NCBI RefSeq assembly: GCF_014191725.1
Contig: NZ_JACHWZ010000007.1
Span: 184,002-248,001, forward strand
From: Microbulbifer rhizosphaerae
GTDB lineage: Bacteria; Pseudomonadota; Gammaproteobacteria; Pseudomonadales; Cellvibrionaceae
Length of the DNA: 64,000 nt
Direction: 5' to 3'
Shown: positions 43,355 to 52,702 of the stretch, piece by piece
Layout: each line of letters opens with the position of its first letter
Position numbering within the stretch: the first letter of the stretch is position 1
The notes under the pieces: model-generated
The model's input: the letters and a program-made list of their open reading frames with translations, nothing else
Databases searched by the model: none
Told to the model about the DNA's origin: nothing
Made by a program: the position numbers and the translations under genes

Positions 43355-43380
43355 GTATACAAAAGTACACATCCGTATAC
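43355..43380. promoter_or_regulatory. three GTAYAC hexamers at exact 10-bp period
   Basis: GTATAC (43355-43360), GTACAC (43365-43370) and GTATAC (43375-43380) start every 10 bases, one helical turn apart. Ribbon-helix-helix dimers such as MetJ bind tandem sites in this way. The array lies 23 bases upstream of the RHH start codon and is the likely autoregulatory operator. The remaining bases to nadV hold no gene. Confidence 0.65.
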
Positions 43381-43529
43381 ACAGGGTCAATAAATAATTG
43401 ATGAAATTCTTTTTATAAAGAAATACACGCCAAATAAAGGGGAGAGGAGAACGAAAAGCCGTGCGCCTTTCTTGGCCCCGCGACACTGCCTGAGCAAAAT
43501 TTGAGCGGCCGCGGAACTACAATCCGTTG

Positions 43530-44912
43530 ATGACCGAACACAACCTGATCCTCAACGTCGACAGCTACAAGGCCAGCCACTACCTCCAGTACCCGCCGGG
43601 TTCCGAGTATGTGAGCAGTTACATGGAGTGCCGCGGCGGCGAATTTCCCGAGGCGGTGTTTTTCGGGCTGCAGGCATTTATCAAGCAGTACCTGCAGCAG
43701 CCGGTTTCCGCCGCGGATATCGACGAGGCGGAGGCCATACTGCACGCCCACGGCCTGCCCTGCCACCGCGCCGGCTGGGAGCACATCGTCGAGGAACACG
43801 GCGGCCTGTTGCCACTGGAGATATCCGCGGTACCCGAGGGCACGGTGGTGCCGCTGCACAATGTGATGTTGCAGGTGGTGAACACCTGCCCCGCCTGTTT
43901 TTGGCTCACCACCTATATCGAGACCGCGCTGGTGCGCGCCATCTGGTACCCGGTGACCGTGGCCACCCAGGGCCGTGAGATCAAAAAGATCATCGCCCGT
44001 TACTTGGAGGAGACCGCAGATTCCCTGGATGGCCTGCCGTTCAAGCTGCACGATTTCGGCGCCCGCGGCGCCAGCAGCCTGGAGACGGCGATGCTCGGCG
44101 GCATGGCGCACCTGGTGAATTTCCAGGGCACGGATACGGTGTCCGGACTGGTGGCGGCGCGAAAATATTACGGCGCAGATATGGCCGGCTACTCGATCCC
44201 CGCCGCCGAGCACAGCACCATGACCGCCTGGGGAAAGGAAAGGGAGGCGGACGCCTACGCCAATATGCTCGACCAGTTCGCCGGGCCGGACAAACTGGTG
44301 GCGGTGGTCAGCGACAGCTACGACATCTGGAACGCGATCGAGAATATCTGGGGCGGCGTACTCAAGCAGCGAGTAGTCGACAACGGCGGCACTGTGGTCG
44401 TCAGGCCGAATTCCGGCGAGCCAGTAAAGATCGTCACCGAAAGCCTGGAGCGGCTGATGCGCATTTTCGGCTGCCGGGTGAACAGCAAGGGCTACCGGAT
44501 ACTGCCGGACTTTATCCGCATCATCCAGGGTGATGGCATTTCCCGGCGTTCCATTCCCAAAATTCTGCAGGCGATGAAGAAGCGCAAACAGAGCGCCGAC
44601 AACGTCACTTTCGGCATGGGCGGCGAATTGCTGCAGAAGCTGCACCGGGACATTCTGAGCTTCGCGATGAAGGCCAGCGCCATCCGCATCGATGGCCAAT
44701 GGCACGACGTGTACAAGAATCCGGTAACCGGGCCGGAGAAGAAATCCAAGCGCGGGCGGTTGGCGCTGGTGTGTGGAGATGGGGGCGAAATGGAGACCAT
44801 CCACCTGGAGGCGCTGGGCGACTGCGAGAACCTGCTGCGGCCGGTGTTCCGGGACGGCCGGCTGCTGATCGAAACCACTTTCGACGAGGTGTGCCAGCGC
44901 GCAGAAATCTAA
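43530..44912 (+). CDS. nadV: nicotinamide phosphoribosyltransferase, Nampt type
   Basis: The 460-residue enzyme makes NMN from nicotinamide and PRPP. It has the Nampt blocks LHDFGARGASSLETAMLGGM, NFQGTDTVSGL (base-binding Asp), SIPAAEHSTMTAWG (catalytic His) and VVRPNSGEPVKIVTESL. The length is that of the eukaryote-like family, not of PncB. An extra in-frame TTG precedes the ATG. It stands alone; no other NAD salvage gene is nearby. Confidence 0.95.
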   Translation: MTEHNLILNVDSYKASHYLQYPPGSEYVSSYMECRGGEFPEAVFFGLQAFIKQYLQQPVSAADIDEAEAILHAHGLPCHRAGWEHIVEEHGGLLPLEISAVPEGTVVPLHNVMLQVVNTCPACFWLTTYIETALVRAIWYPVTVATQGREIKKIIARYLEETADSLDGLPFKLHDFGARGASSLETAMLGGMAHLVNFQGTDTVSGLVAARKYYGADMAGYSIPAAEHSTMTAWGKEREADAYANMLDQFAGPDKLVAVVSDSYDIWNAIENIWGGVLKQRVVDNGGTVVVRPNSGEPVKIVTESLERLMRIFGCRVNSKGYRILPDFIRIIQGDGISRRSIPKILQAMKKRKQSADNVTFGMGGELLQKLHRDILSFAMKASAIRIDGQWHDVYKNPVTGPEKKSKRGRLALVCGDGGEMETIHLEALGDCENLLRPVFRDGRLLIETTFDEVCQRAEI

Positions 44913-44927
44913 TCCCCGGGGGGGGCT

Positions 44928-44974
44928 GTGGGAGCCAGCCCTGCTGGCGATTCGCCTGCAAGGCAGGCTCCCAC
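44928..44974. repeat. REP-like hairpin (GTGGGAGCC class)
   Basis: GTGGGAGCCAGCCCTGCTGG pairs partly with GCAAGGCAGGCTCCCAC, leaving a loop of ~12 bases. It belongs to the same general REP design as the elements at 46812 and 57861. The rest of the nadV-tldD gap holds nothing recognisable. Confidence 0.75.
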
Positions 44975-45166
44975 CGCGCTCCCTGTGACTTCGACTCGCC
45001 CCCCATCCCTGTCGCCTCAACGACCGGCCACTTTACACTGGCGCGAATCTCGCATATTCCTGCGGAATCATTTGTCCACGGCCGGCAATAACAATAAACA
45101 GCAGTCCCGATTCCGCGCTCGCACAGCCCCTCCCCCGGGCCCGATCGGGAATATTGTGGAGGTGCC

Positions 45167-46798
45167 ATGCAAAGAAGAAAATTCCTCAAACTCGCCGGTG
45201 TCGGCGCCGGCGGTATCCTGCTGCCGGTCTACGGCATTCCGGTCTCCGCGGAGCAGTTGGCCAGCAATGGCCTGGATATGGGGCAAAAGAAAGCCCTTGC
45301 CGACGTCGTGCTCAATACAGCCCGAAAGGCCGGCGCCAGCTACACCGATGTGCGCATCGGCCGCTACCTCAACCAGTTCGTGCTGACCCGCGAAACCAAC
45401 GTCGAGAATATCGTCAACACCGAATCCTTCGGCGCCGGCATCCGTGTAATCGCGGGCGGTACCTGGGGCTTTTCGGCCACCAACGACCTGACCCCGGACG
45501 GCATCGCTCGCGCGGCGCGCCAGGCGGTGGCCGTGGCCAAGGCCAATGCCAAGTACCAGACGGAGCCGGTGCAGCTGGCGCCGGTGAAAGGGGTCGGCGA
45601 AGTCTCCTGGCAGACGCCGATCGGGAAGAACGCCTTCGAGGTACCCATCGGCGAGAAGGTCGACTTCCTGATGGAGGTGAACAACGGCGCGCTCAAGGCC
45701 GGGGCCAGCTTTATCAACTCGTCCCTGTACCTGGTCAACGAGCAGAAGTATTTCGCCTCCAGCGACGGCTCTTATATCGACCAGGACGTGCACCGCCTGT
45801 GGGCGCCGATGGAAGTGACCGTAGTGGACAAGAAGACCGGTGTCTTCAAAACGCGCAACGGCCTCAGCGACCCAGTCGGCCGCGGCTACGAATACCTGGA
45901 CGGCCGCGCGGAGGACAAGATCCACGGCCAGACCACCCTGTATACAAACTCCTACGATATGGCCGAGGACGCGCGCCTCGCCGCGGAGCAGGCGAGAGCC
46001 AAGCTGTCCGCCAAATCCATCCAGCCGGGCAAGTACGACCTGGTGCTGGAACCCTCCCACCTGATGCTCACCATCCATGAATCCGTCGGCCACCCGCTGG
46101 AGCTGGACCGTGTACTCGGCTACGAGGCCAACTACGCCGGCACCTCCTTTGCCACCCTGGACAAGTGGCGCAGTGGCAAATTCCAGTACGGCAGCGACAA
46201 GGTCAACCTGTTCGCCGACAAGGTGCAACCGGGATCACTGGGTGCGGTCGGCTACGACGACGAAGGCGTGAAGACCAAACGCTGGGACCTGGTGAAGGAT
46301 GGCATTCTGGTGAACTACCAGGCCACCCGCGACCAAGTGCATATGATCGACCAAAAGGAATCCCACGGCTGCTGCTACGCCGACAGCTGGTCCAGTGTGC
46401 AATTCCAGCGCATGCCCAACGTGTCCCTGGCGCCGGGGAAGGAAAAGTATTCGGCGAAGGACATGATCCGCGACGTGGAGAAAGGCATCTATATTCTCGG
46501 CCGCGGCTCCTACTCCATCGACCAGCAGCGCTACAACTTCCAGTTCGGCGGCCAGCTGTTCTACGAGATAAAAGATGGCGAAATTGTCGGCCAAGTGGAG
46601 GACGTCGCCTACCAGTCGAACACCCAGGAGTTCTGGAATTCCTGTACCGCCGTCTGCGACAGCAGCGACTACCGCCTGGGGGGCACCTTCTTCGATGGCA
46701 AGGGCCAGCCTAGCCAGGTGAGCGCCGTGTCCCACGGCTGCTCCACCAGCCGTTTTGACAAGATCAACGTCATCAACACCAAGCGCAATATCGGCTAG
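45167..46798 (+). CDS. TldD-type metalloprotease subunit with Tat signal (copy 1)
   Basis: A 543-residue protein. It starts MQRRKFLKLAGVGAGGILLP, a Tat-type signal, followed by the TldD fold. The zinc motif HESVGHPLELDR lies near residue 304, and YEANYAGTSFA and GCCYADSW lie further on. TldD/TldE complexes degrade unfolded or small peptides and mature some peptide products. GGAGG lies before the ATG. Copy 2 at 48321 is very similar in sequence throughout. The signal implies action outside the cytoplasm, unlike E. coli TldD. Confidence 0.9.
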   Translation: MQRRKFLKLAGVGAGGILLPVYGIPVSAEQLASNGLDMGQKKALADVVLNTARKAGASYTDVRIGRYLNQFVLTRETNVENIVNTESFGAGIRVIAGGTWGFSATNDLTPDGIARAARQAVAVAKANAKYQTEPVQLAPVKGVGEVSWQTPIGKNAFEVPIGEKVDFLMEVNNGALKAGASFINSSLYLVNEQKYFASSDGSYIDQDVHRLWAPMEVTVVDKKTGVFKTRNGLSDPVGRGYEYLDGRAEDKIHGQTTLYTNSYDMAEDARLAAEQARAKLSAKSIQPGKYDLVLEPSHLMLTIHESVGHPLELDRVLGYEANYAGTSFATLDKWRSGKFQYGSDKVNLFADKVQPGSLGAVGYDDEGVKTKRWDLVKDGILVNYQATRDQVHMIDQKESHGCCYADSWSSVQFQRMPNVSLAPGKEKYSAKDMIRDVEKGIYILGRGSYSIDQQRYNFQFGGQLFYEIKDGEIVGQVEDVAYQSNTQEFWNSCTAVCDSSDYRLGGTFFDGKGQPSQVSAVSHGCSTSRFDKINVINTKRNIG

Positions 46799-46811
46799 CC
46801 CTCGGGACCGA

Positions 46812-46881
46812 TGTAGGAGCCTGCTTGCAGGCGAACAGAAACGGAGCTCCGTAGCCTTTCGCCTGCAAGCAGGCTCCTACA
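46812..46881. repeat. REP-type hairpin B (TGTAGGAGCCTGCTTGCAGG class)
   Basis: Inverted arms TGTAGGAGCCTGCTTGCAGG and CCTGCAAGCAGGCTCCTACA surround a ~30-base spacer with its own GGAGCTCC palindrome. Nearly the same element is at 57861-57930. It lies between tldD copy 1 and tldE. Confidence 0.92.
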
Positions 46882-46955
46882 ACGCCACGTCGTTATGCCG
46901 GCGAAAGCCGAAATGATAAGCAGGCAGAGAACAATAAGTTCAGTGGAGAAAAAAA

Positions 46956-48293
46956 ATGGCAATTTTATCCAGAAGTGAAGCGAAACAAATTCTCGACAAG
47001 GTGCTGAAATACAGCAAAGCCGAAGCGGCCAGTGCCCAGCTCACCGGCGCCGAGACCGGCAATATCCGCTACGCGCGCAACAGTGTTTCCACCAGCGGTA
47101 TCGTCAATGATATCGAACTGGCGGTGGAGGCGCGTTTCGGCAAGAAGTCCGGTATCGCCACCATCAACGAATTCAGCGATGCGGCGTTGGAAAAAGTCAT
47201 GCGCCGCGCCGAGGAGCTGGCCAAGCTGTCACCGGACAACCCGGAGGCCATGCCGTTGCTGGACGAGCAGAAATACCCGAAGGTGAACGGCTTCGCCAAA
47301 TCCACCGCGGACATCACTCCGGACCAGCGCGCCAAGGCAGCGGCCGACTCCATCATGGCAGCCAGGGAGAGAAAGGTGATTGCCGCCGGCTACCTGGAAG
47401 ACGCGCGCTCCTTCGCCGCCGTGGCCAACACCAAGGGCCTGTTCGGCTACCACGTTTCCACCTCGGCGAATTTCACCGTGACCATGCGCACCGAAAACGG
47501 CCTGGGTTCCGGCTGGGCGCAGAGTGACGTTTCCGATTTCTCCGCCATGAACACCGGCGCCGTTTCCAATATCGCCATCGACAAGGCGGTGCAGTCCCAG
47601 GAGGCGCGCGCACTGGAGCCGGGCAAATACACAGTGATCCTGGAGCCCAGTGCGGTATCCGGGCTGGTCGGCTTTATGATGTGGAACTACGACGCGCGCA
47701 GCGCCGACGAGGGGCGCAGCTTTATGAGCAGGAAGGGCGGCGGCAACCGCATCGGCGAAAAGATGTTCGACAAACGCGTGCATATCTACTCGGACCCGGC
47801 GGACCCGGATGTGCCGGCGATGCCCTGGGCGGAGGACGACTTTATGGCCCTGGAGCGCGTCGACTGGATCAGGGACGGCGTGGTGAAGAACCTGCCGCGC
47901 AGCCGCTACTGGGCCAGTCAATCCAAGGAAAAGGAAAAGGCGATTCCACAGCCGAACAACCTGATCATGATCGGCGGCGACAAGTCCACCGCGGAACTGA
48001 TCAAAAACACCCGCCGCGGCGTACTGGTGACCCGCACCTGGTATATCCGCATGGTGGACCCCCAGTCCCTGCTGCTCACCGGCCTGACCCGCGACGGCAC
48101 TTTCTATATCGAAAACGGCAAGATCAAATACCCGATCAAGAATTTCCGCTTCAACGAAAGCCCGGTGATCATGCTGAACAACATCGAGGATATGGGCCGC
48201 GCCAAGCGCGTGGGCATGTGGGGTTACTCGGCGATGATCCCCGCACTGAAAGTGCGCGACTTCACCTTCAGCAGCCTTTCCGACGCCGTGTAA
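46956..48293 (+). CDS. TldE/PmbA-type subunit
   Basis: The 445-residue protein has the PmbA/TldE fold: SKAEAASAQLTGAETGNIRYARN, the gap lacking HExxxH, LEPSAVSGLVGFMMWN, and the C-terminal MLNNIEDMGRAKRVGMWGY. It is the non-catalytic partner of TldD. No signal peptide is visible (MAILSRSEAKQILDKVLKYS), although both TldD copies have Tat signals. It lies between the two tldD copies, 28 bases before copy 2. Confidence 0.9.
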   Translation: MAILSRSEAKQILDKVLKYSKAEAASAQLTGAETGNIRYARNSVSTSGIVNDIELAVEARFGKKSGIATINEFSDAALEKVMRRAEELAKLSPDNPEAMPLLDEQKYPKVNGFAKSTADITPDQRAKAAADSIMAARERKVIAAGYLEDARSFAAVANTKGLFGYHVSTSANFTVTMRTENGLGSGWAQSDVSDFSAMNTGAVSNIAIDKAVQSQEARALEPGKYTVILEPSAVSGLVGFMMWNYDARSADEGRSFMSRKGGGNRIGEKMFDKRVHIYSDPADPDVPAMPWAEDDFMALERVDWIRDGVVKNLPRSRYWASQSKEKEKAIPQPNNLIMIGGDKSTAELIKNTRRGVLVTRTWYIRMVDPQSLLLTGLTRDGTFYIENGKIKYPIKNFRFNESPVIMLNNIEDMGRAKRVGMWGYSAMIPALKVRDFTFSSLSDAV

Positions 48294-48320
48294 CGGCCAC
48301 AGCGAATCGAGGATTCAGAA

Positions 48321-49952
48321 ATGGACAGAAGAAAATTTCTCCAGCTGAGCGGCGCCGGCCTGGGCTTTTCCATGCTGCCGCTGTCCGGCAACCTGGTGGC
48401 GGAAAGCAAGCTGGTCCACAGCGGTATGGACGTCGCCGTTAAGAAAGAACTGGCGGACGCGACGCTGAACACCGCCACCAAGCTGGGCGCCAGCTATGCC
48501 GACGTGCGCATCGGCCGCTACCTGAACCAGTATGTGATCACCCGCGAAATGAAAGTGCAGAACGTGGTCAATACCGAGTCCATCGGACTGGGCGTGCGCG
48601 TGATCGCCAACGGCACCTGGGGCTTCGCCGCCACCAACGATATGACTGCGGACGGCATCGCCCGCGCCACCGCACAGGCTGTCGCCACCGCCAAGGCCAA
48701 TTCCAAATACCAAAAGGAGCCGGTGCAACTGGCCAAGCAGAAAGGCTACGGTGAAGTCAGCTGGAAGACCCCGATCCGCAAAAACGCCATGGAGATTCCG
48801 CTGGCGGAGAAAGTCGACCTGCTGATGGAAGTGAACAAATCCGCACTGGATGCCGGTGCCAGCTTCATCAATTCCATGCTGTACCTGGTCAACGAGCAAA
48901 AGTATTTCGCCTCCACCGACGGCTCCTATGTCGACCAGGACGTGCACCGCCTGTGGGCGCCGTTCAGAGTCACCGCGGTGGACAAGAAGGACGGCGGCTT
49001 CCGCACCCGCCAGGGCCTGGGCCAGCCGGTGGGCCACGGTTTCGAATATCTCGACGGCCGCGCCGAGGACAAGATACAGTCACAGACGGTGTTGTACCGC
49101 GATTCCTACGATATGGTCGAGGACGCCAAGCTGGCCGCACAGCAGGCCCAGGAAAAGCTCAAGGCCAAGTCCGTCAAACCCGGCAAGTACGACCTGGTGC
49201 TGGACCCGAGCCACCTGTGGCTCACCATCCACGAATCCGTCGGCCATCCGCTGGAACTGGACCGCGTATTGGGCTACGAGGCCAACTACGCCGGCACCTC
49301 CTTCGCCACCATCGACAAATGGCGCGACGGCAAATTCCAGTACGGCAGCGACAAGGTCAATCTCTTTGCCGATAAGGTACAGCCCGGCTCCCTCGGTGCG
49401 GTCGGCTACGACGACGAGGGCGTGAAGACCAAGCGCTGGGATCTGATCAAGGACGGCGTGCTGGTGAACTACCAGGCGATCCGCGACCAGGTGCATATGC
49501 TCGGGCAGAAGGAGTCCCAGGGTTGCTGCTACGCCGACAGCTGGTCCAGCGTGCAATTCCAGCGCATGGCCAACGTGTCACTGCAGCCGGGCGAGGACAA
49601 GTTGAGTGTCGACGAGATGATCAAGGATGTGGAAAAAGGGATCTACATCATCGGCGACGGCTCCTTCTCCATCGATCAGCAGCGCTACAACTTCCAGTTC
49701 GGCGGCCAGCTGTTTTACGAGATCGAGGACGGCAAGATCACCGGCATGGTCGAGGACGTCGCCTACCAGTCGAACACCCGGGAATTCTGGAATTCCTGTT
49801 CGCAGATCTGCGACGAGCGCGACTACCGCCTGGGCGGCTCCTTCTTCGACGGCAAGGGCCAGCCGAGCCAGGTCAGCGCCGTGTCTCACGGCAGCTCGAC
49901 GACGCGGTTTGATGGAGTGAACGTAATCAATACCAAGCGCAAGCTCGGCTGA
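48321..49952 (+). CDS. TldD-type metalloprotease subunit with Tat signal (copy 2)
   Basis: The product has 543 residues, the same length as copy 1 and similar in every block. MDRRKFLQLSGAGLGFSMLP is a Tat-like signal, and the zinc motif HESVGHPLELDR is intact. Differences are spread evenly, with no damage, so both copies look functional. Probably a tandem duplication around tldE. A REP hairpin follows the stop codon. Confidence 0.9.
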   Translation: MDRRKFLQLSGAGLGFSMLPLSGNLVAESKLVHSGMDVAVKKELADATLNTATKLGASYADVRIGRYLNQYVITREMKVQNVVNTESIGLGVRVIANGTWGFAATNDMTADGIARATAQAVATAKANSKYQKEPVQLAKQKGYGEVSWKTPIRKNAMEIPLAEKVDLLMEVNKSALDAGASFINSMLYLVNEQKYFASTDGSYVDQDVHRLWAPFRVTAVDKKDGGFRTRQGLGQPVGHGFEYLDGRAEDKIQSQTVLYRDSYDMVEDAKLAAQQAQEKLKAKSVKPGKYDLVLDPSHLWLTIHESVGHPLELDRVLGYEANYAGTSFATIDKWRDGKFQYGSDKVNLFADKVQPGSLGAVGYDDEGVKTKRWDLIKDGVLVNYQAIRDQVHMLGQKESQGCCYADSWSSVQFQRMANVSLQPGEDKLSVDEMIKDVEKGIYIIGDGSFSIDQQRYNFQFGGQLFYEIEDGKITGMVEDVAYQSNTREFWNSCSQICDERDYRLGGSFFDGKGQPSQVSAVSHGSSTTRFDGVNVINTKRKLG

Positions 49953-49963
49953 ATCGACAGATT

Positions 49964-50040
49964 TGTAGGAGCGGCCGTTGGCCGCGATCGGCCTCTCCAA
50001 CCTCTCTGGAACCTGATCGCGGCCAACGGCCGCTCCTACA
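49964..50040. repeat. REP-type hairpin C (TGTAGGAGCGGCCGTTGG class)
   Basis: TGTAGGAGCGGCCGTTGGCC and its inverse at the right pair over ~28 bases with a ~20-base spacer. Same class as hairpin A at 35848. It closes the TldD/TldE set. Confidence 0.92.
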
Positions 50041-50070
50041 AGTTGATCGAAGACTTAGTGCTGTAAAACC

Positions 50071-50775
50071 ATGCCGCTAACCCGCAGACACTTCCTGCAA
50101 AACCTGATTCTGACCAGCAGTGCTCTCCTGCCAGTCGGCACACGCGCACAGCCGGAGCAACACTACGACTTCCACTTCACCCGCCTGATGTACGAATCCG
50201 GCGACTGGGACGTGGACCAACGCATGCCGTCCAATCTGCTGAACTCCCTGGTGGAATACACCAACCTGAAAGTCGACCCCACAGAACACATAGTGCCGCT
50301 GGCAGACCCGGAAATGCTGCTGGCGCCTTTCTGCTACCTGTCCGGGCACAAGCTGCTGGAGTTCACCACCGCGGAGGCGCGCAATTTTCGCGACTACGCC
50401 AACCGCGGCGGCTTCGTTTTCGTGGACGACTGCAACCACGATATCGACGGTCTCTTCGCCAAGTCCTTCGAGGCGCAGATGGCGGAGCTGTTTGGCGAAG
50501 ACTGCCTGCAGAAACTGCCCCACGATCACGACCTCTACAACTGCTTCTTCCAGTTCGACGAATTGCCGGTGACCAGCTTCGAACTGAACGGCTGGGGCGA
50601 CAACCTGGTGCACGACTACCTGAAGGCCATTATCGTCGACGGCCGCATCGCGGTGCTCTACAGCAACAAGGACTTCGGTTGCGAGTGGGACTACGACTAC
50701 CGCAACAAACGCTGGCTCGCCATCGACAACACCAAGTTCGCCGTGAACATCGTTATCTACGCACTGACAAGCTGA
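50071..50775 (+). CDS. DUF4159 domain protein, exported
   Basis: The 234-residue protein begins MPLTRRHFLQNLILTSSALL, a Tat-like signal, then RLMYESGDWDVDQRMPSNLL and GGFVFVDDCNHDIDG, typical of the DUF4159 (glutamine-amidotransferase-like) fold. Its function is unknown. It starts a six-gene plus-strand run with MoxR six bases downstream, a setting common for this family. Confidence 0.88.
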   Translation: MPLTRRHFLQNLILTSSALLPVGTRAQPEQHYDFHFTRLMYESGDWDVDQRMPSNLLNSLVEYTNLKVDPTEHIVPLADPEMLLAPFCYLSGHKLLEFTTAEARNFRDYANRGGFVFVDDCNHDIDGLFAKSFEAQMAELFGEDCLQKLPHDHDLYNCFFQFDELPVTSFELNGWGDNLVHDYLKAIIVDGRIAVLYSNKDFGCEWDYDYRNKRWLAIDNTKFAVNIVIYALTS

Positions 50776-50781
50776 ATTCCC

Positions 50782-51792
50782 ATGCCAAATACCATTGACA
50801 GCACCATAGAAGAAACAATAGAGCAGCGCCTGACCGGGCTGGAAAAACTCAGAAGCGAGATTGGCAAAGTCATCGTCGGTCAACGGGAAGTGGTGGACCA
50901 GCTGCTGATCTGCCTGCTGGCCCGCGGCCACGCGCTGCTCGAGGGTGTACCCGGGCTGGGCAAGACGCTGCTGGTAAAAACCCTGGCGGACTGCACCGAG
51001 CTGGCATTCAAGCGCGTGCAATTCACACCTGACCTGATGCCCGGGGATATTCTCGGCAGCGAGATTCTCGAAGAGGATCACTCCACCGGCAAACGCTTCT
51101 TCAAATTCCAGCGCGGCCCAATTTTTACCAACATCCTGCTCGCGGACGAAATCAACCGCACACCACCGAAGACCCAGTCGGCGCTATTGGAATCGATGCA
51201 GGAATACGCGGTCACCGTGGCCGGCGAGACCACGGCGTTGCCGGAACCCTACTTCGTGCTGGCGACGCAAAACCCGATCGAACAGGCCGGCACCTACCCG
51301 CTGCCGGAGGCGCAGCTGGACCGCTTCCTGCTGAATATTCATATCGACTACCCGGCGGAACAAGACGAGATCGAAATTCTGCGCGCGACCACCGGCGGCG
51401 CCGCGAAGAAGCCCGTGCCCTGCCTGGGCGCCGCCGAACTGCTGGAAATGCAGCGGCTGGTGCGCGAGATCCACGTCAGCGACGATCTCTATCATTACGT
51501 CGCACGCCTGGTGCGCGCGACCCGCACCGGCGAGAGCACCAATCCGAAATTACAGCAGTGGATCAAATGGGGCGCCGGGCCGCGGGCCGGCCAGGCACTG
51601 ATTCTCGCCGCAAAAGCGCGTGCGTTTCTGCAACAGCGCCTCGCGGTCACCCGCGCGGATATTCAAGCGCTGCTGTTGCCGGTACTGCGCCACCGCATCC
51701 TGCTCAGCTTCCACGCCCAGGCGGACGGCGTCACGGTTCCGCAACTGCTGCGGGAGCTGCTCGACAGCGTGCCGGAACCCGGGCGGGACTGA
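50782..51792 (+). CDS. MoxR-type AAA+ ATPase
   Basis: This 336-residue protein has Walker A GVPGLGKTLL, Walker B ILLADEINRTPPKTQSALLE and sensor ATQNPIEQAGTYPLPEAQLD, all MoxR marks. MoxR proteins act as chaperones on von Willebrand-type (VWA/DUF58) partners, and a DUF58 gene follows by 18 bases. Confidence 0.96.
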   Translation: MPNTIDSTIEETIEQRLTGLEKLRSEIGKVIVGQREVVDQLLICLLARGHALLEGVPGLGKTLLVKTLADCTELAFKRVQFTPDLMPGDILGSEILEEDHSTGKRFFKFQRGPIFTNILLADEINRTPPKTQSALLESMQEYAVTVAGETTALPEPYFVLATQNPIEQAGTYPLPEAQLDRFLLNIHIDYPAEQDEIEILRATTGGAAKKPVPCLGAAELLEMQRLVREIHVSDDLYHYVARLVRATRTGESTNPKLQQWIKWGAGPRAGQALILAAKARAFLQQRLAVTRADIQALLLPVLRHRILLSFHAQADGVTVPQLLRELLDSVPEPGRD

Positions 51793-51810
51793 TACCGTGA
51801 GACTAATACC

Positions 51811-52701
51811 TTGAAACTGACGGACCCGCTGACGCTGGCCGCCACCCGCGACCTCGTCTGGCTGTCGCGGCATATCGCCGAGGGCATGCTGCTGGGAATG
51901 CAGCACAGCCAGCGACGCGGCGCCGGTATCGAGTTCCAGCAATATCGCAGCTACGAGCCCGGCGATTCCATCCGCCATATCGACTGGAAACTGTTCGCGC
52001 GCTCGGACCGCTACTATGTGCGCGAGGCGGAACAGGAGAGCCAGATGCACGTATGCATCGCCCTCGACACCAGCACCTCCATGGCGCAACCCAGTTTTAT
52101 CCATCCGCAACTGAACAAACTGCAGTACGCAAAGTGCTGGATCGCGACCTTGTGCTGGCTGCTGCACCGCCAGGGGGACCGCTTTTCCCTGCTGGCGCTG
52201 AACGACGGCGGTACCCGCTTTGTGCCGGAGGGCCAGGGCGAGGGGCACCACCGGCGCGTCTCGCTGGAACTTGAACGGTTGCAGGCAATGGGCCACTGGC
52301 CGGGAGAAGACCAACTGGCACCGCTCTGGAAGCGGTTTGAACAGCGCTGCCAGGTGGTGCTGGTCAGCGATTTTTTTGAACGTAGCGGAGAGATCAGCGC
52401 CTTCGCCAGCCGCCTGCACGCTGCCGGTAGGCCCTGCCTGCCGCTGCAGCTGCTGGTGGAAGCCGAGGAGACATTTCCGTTCGACGGCGAACTGACAATC
52501 CGCGATCCGGAATCACCCGCTGTAACCGAACTCAGTGCCCGCCGGCAGCGCGCCGATTACCTGCGCGCATTCGGCGCCGCGCAAAAGGCGCTTGCCGCGC
52601 GTTTCGCCGCGCAGGAATGCCCGCTGACCAGCGTCGCCATAGAGCAGCCGCTGGAGCAGTCCCTGCGTCATTTTGTCGACGCGCATTCGAGGATCGGCTG
52701 A
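51811..52701 (+). CDS. DUF58 domain protein
   Basis: A protein of 296 residues with SQRRGAGIEFQQYRSYEPGD and IRHIDWKLFARSD, the DUF58 signature, and a VWA-like strand (CIALDTSTSMAQP) with a near-complete DxSxS metal site. TTG at 51811 is the only start in frame near the beginning; the GTG at 51797 is in another frame and stops. Partner of the MoxR ATPase. Confidence 0.92.
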   Translation: MKLTDPLTLAATRDLVWLSRHIAEGMLLGMQHSQRRGAGIEFQQYRSYEPGDSIRHIDWKLFARSDRYYVREAEQESQMHVCIALDTSTSMAQPSFIHPQLNKLQYAKCWIATLCWLLHRQGDRFSLLALNDGGTRFVPEGQGEGHHRRVSLELERLQAMGHWPGEDQLAPLWKRFEQRCQVVLVSDFFERSGEISAFASRLHAAGRPCLPLQLLVEAEETFPFDGELTIRDPESPAVTELSARRQRADYLRAFGAAQKALAARFAAQECPLTSVAIEQPLEQSLRHFVDAHSRIG

Positions 52702-52702
52702 A

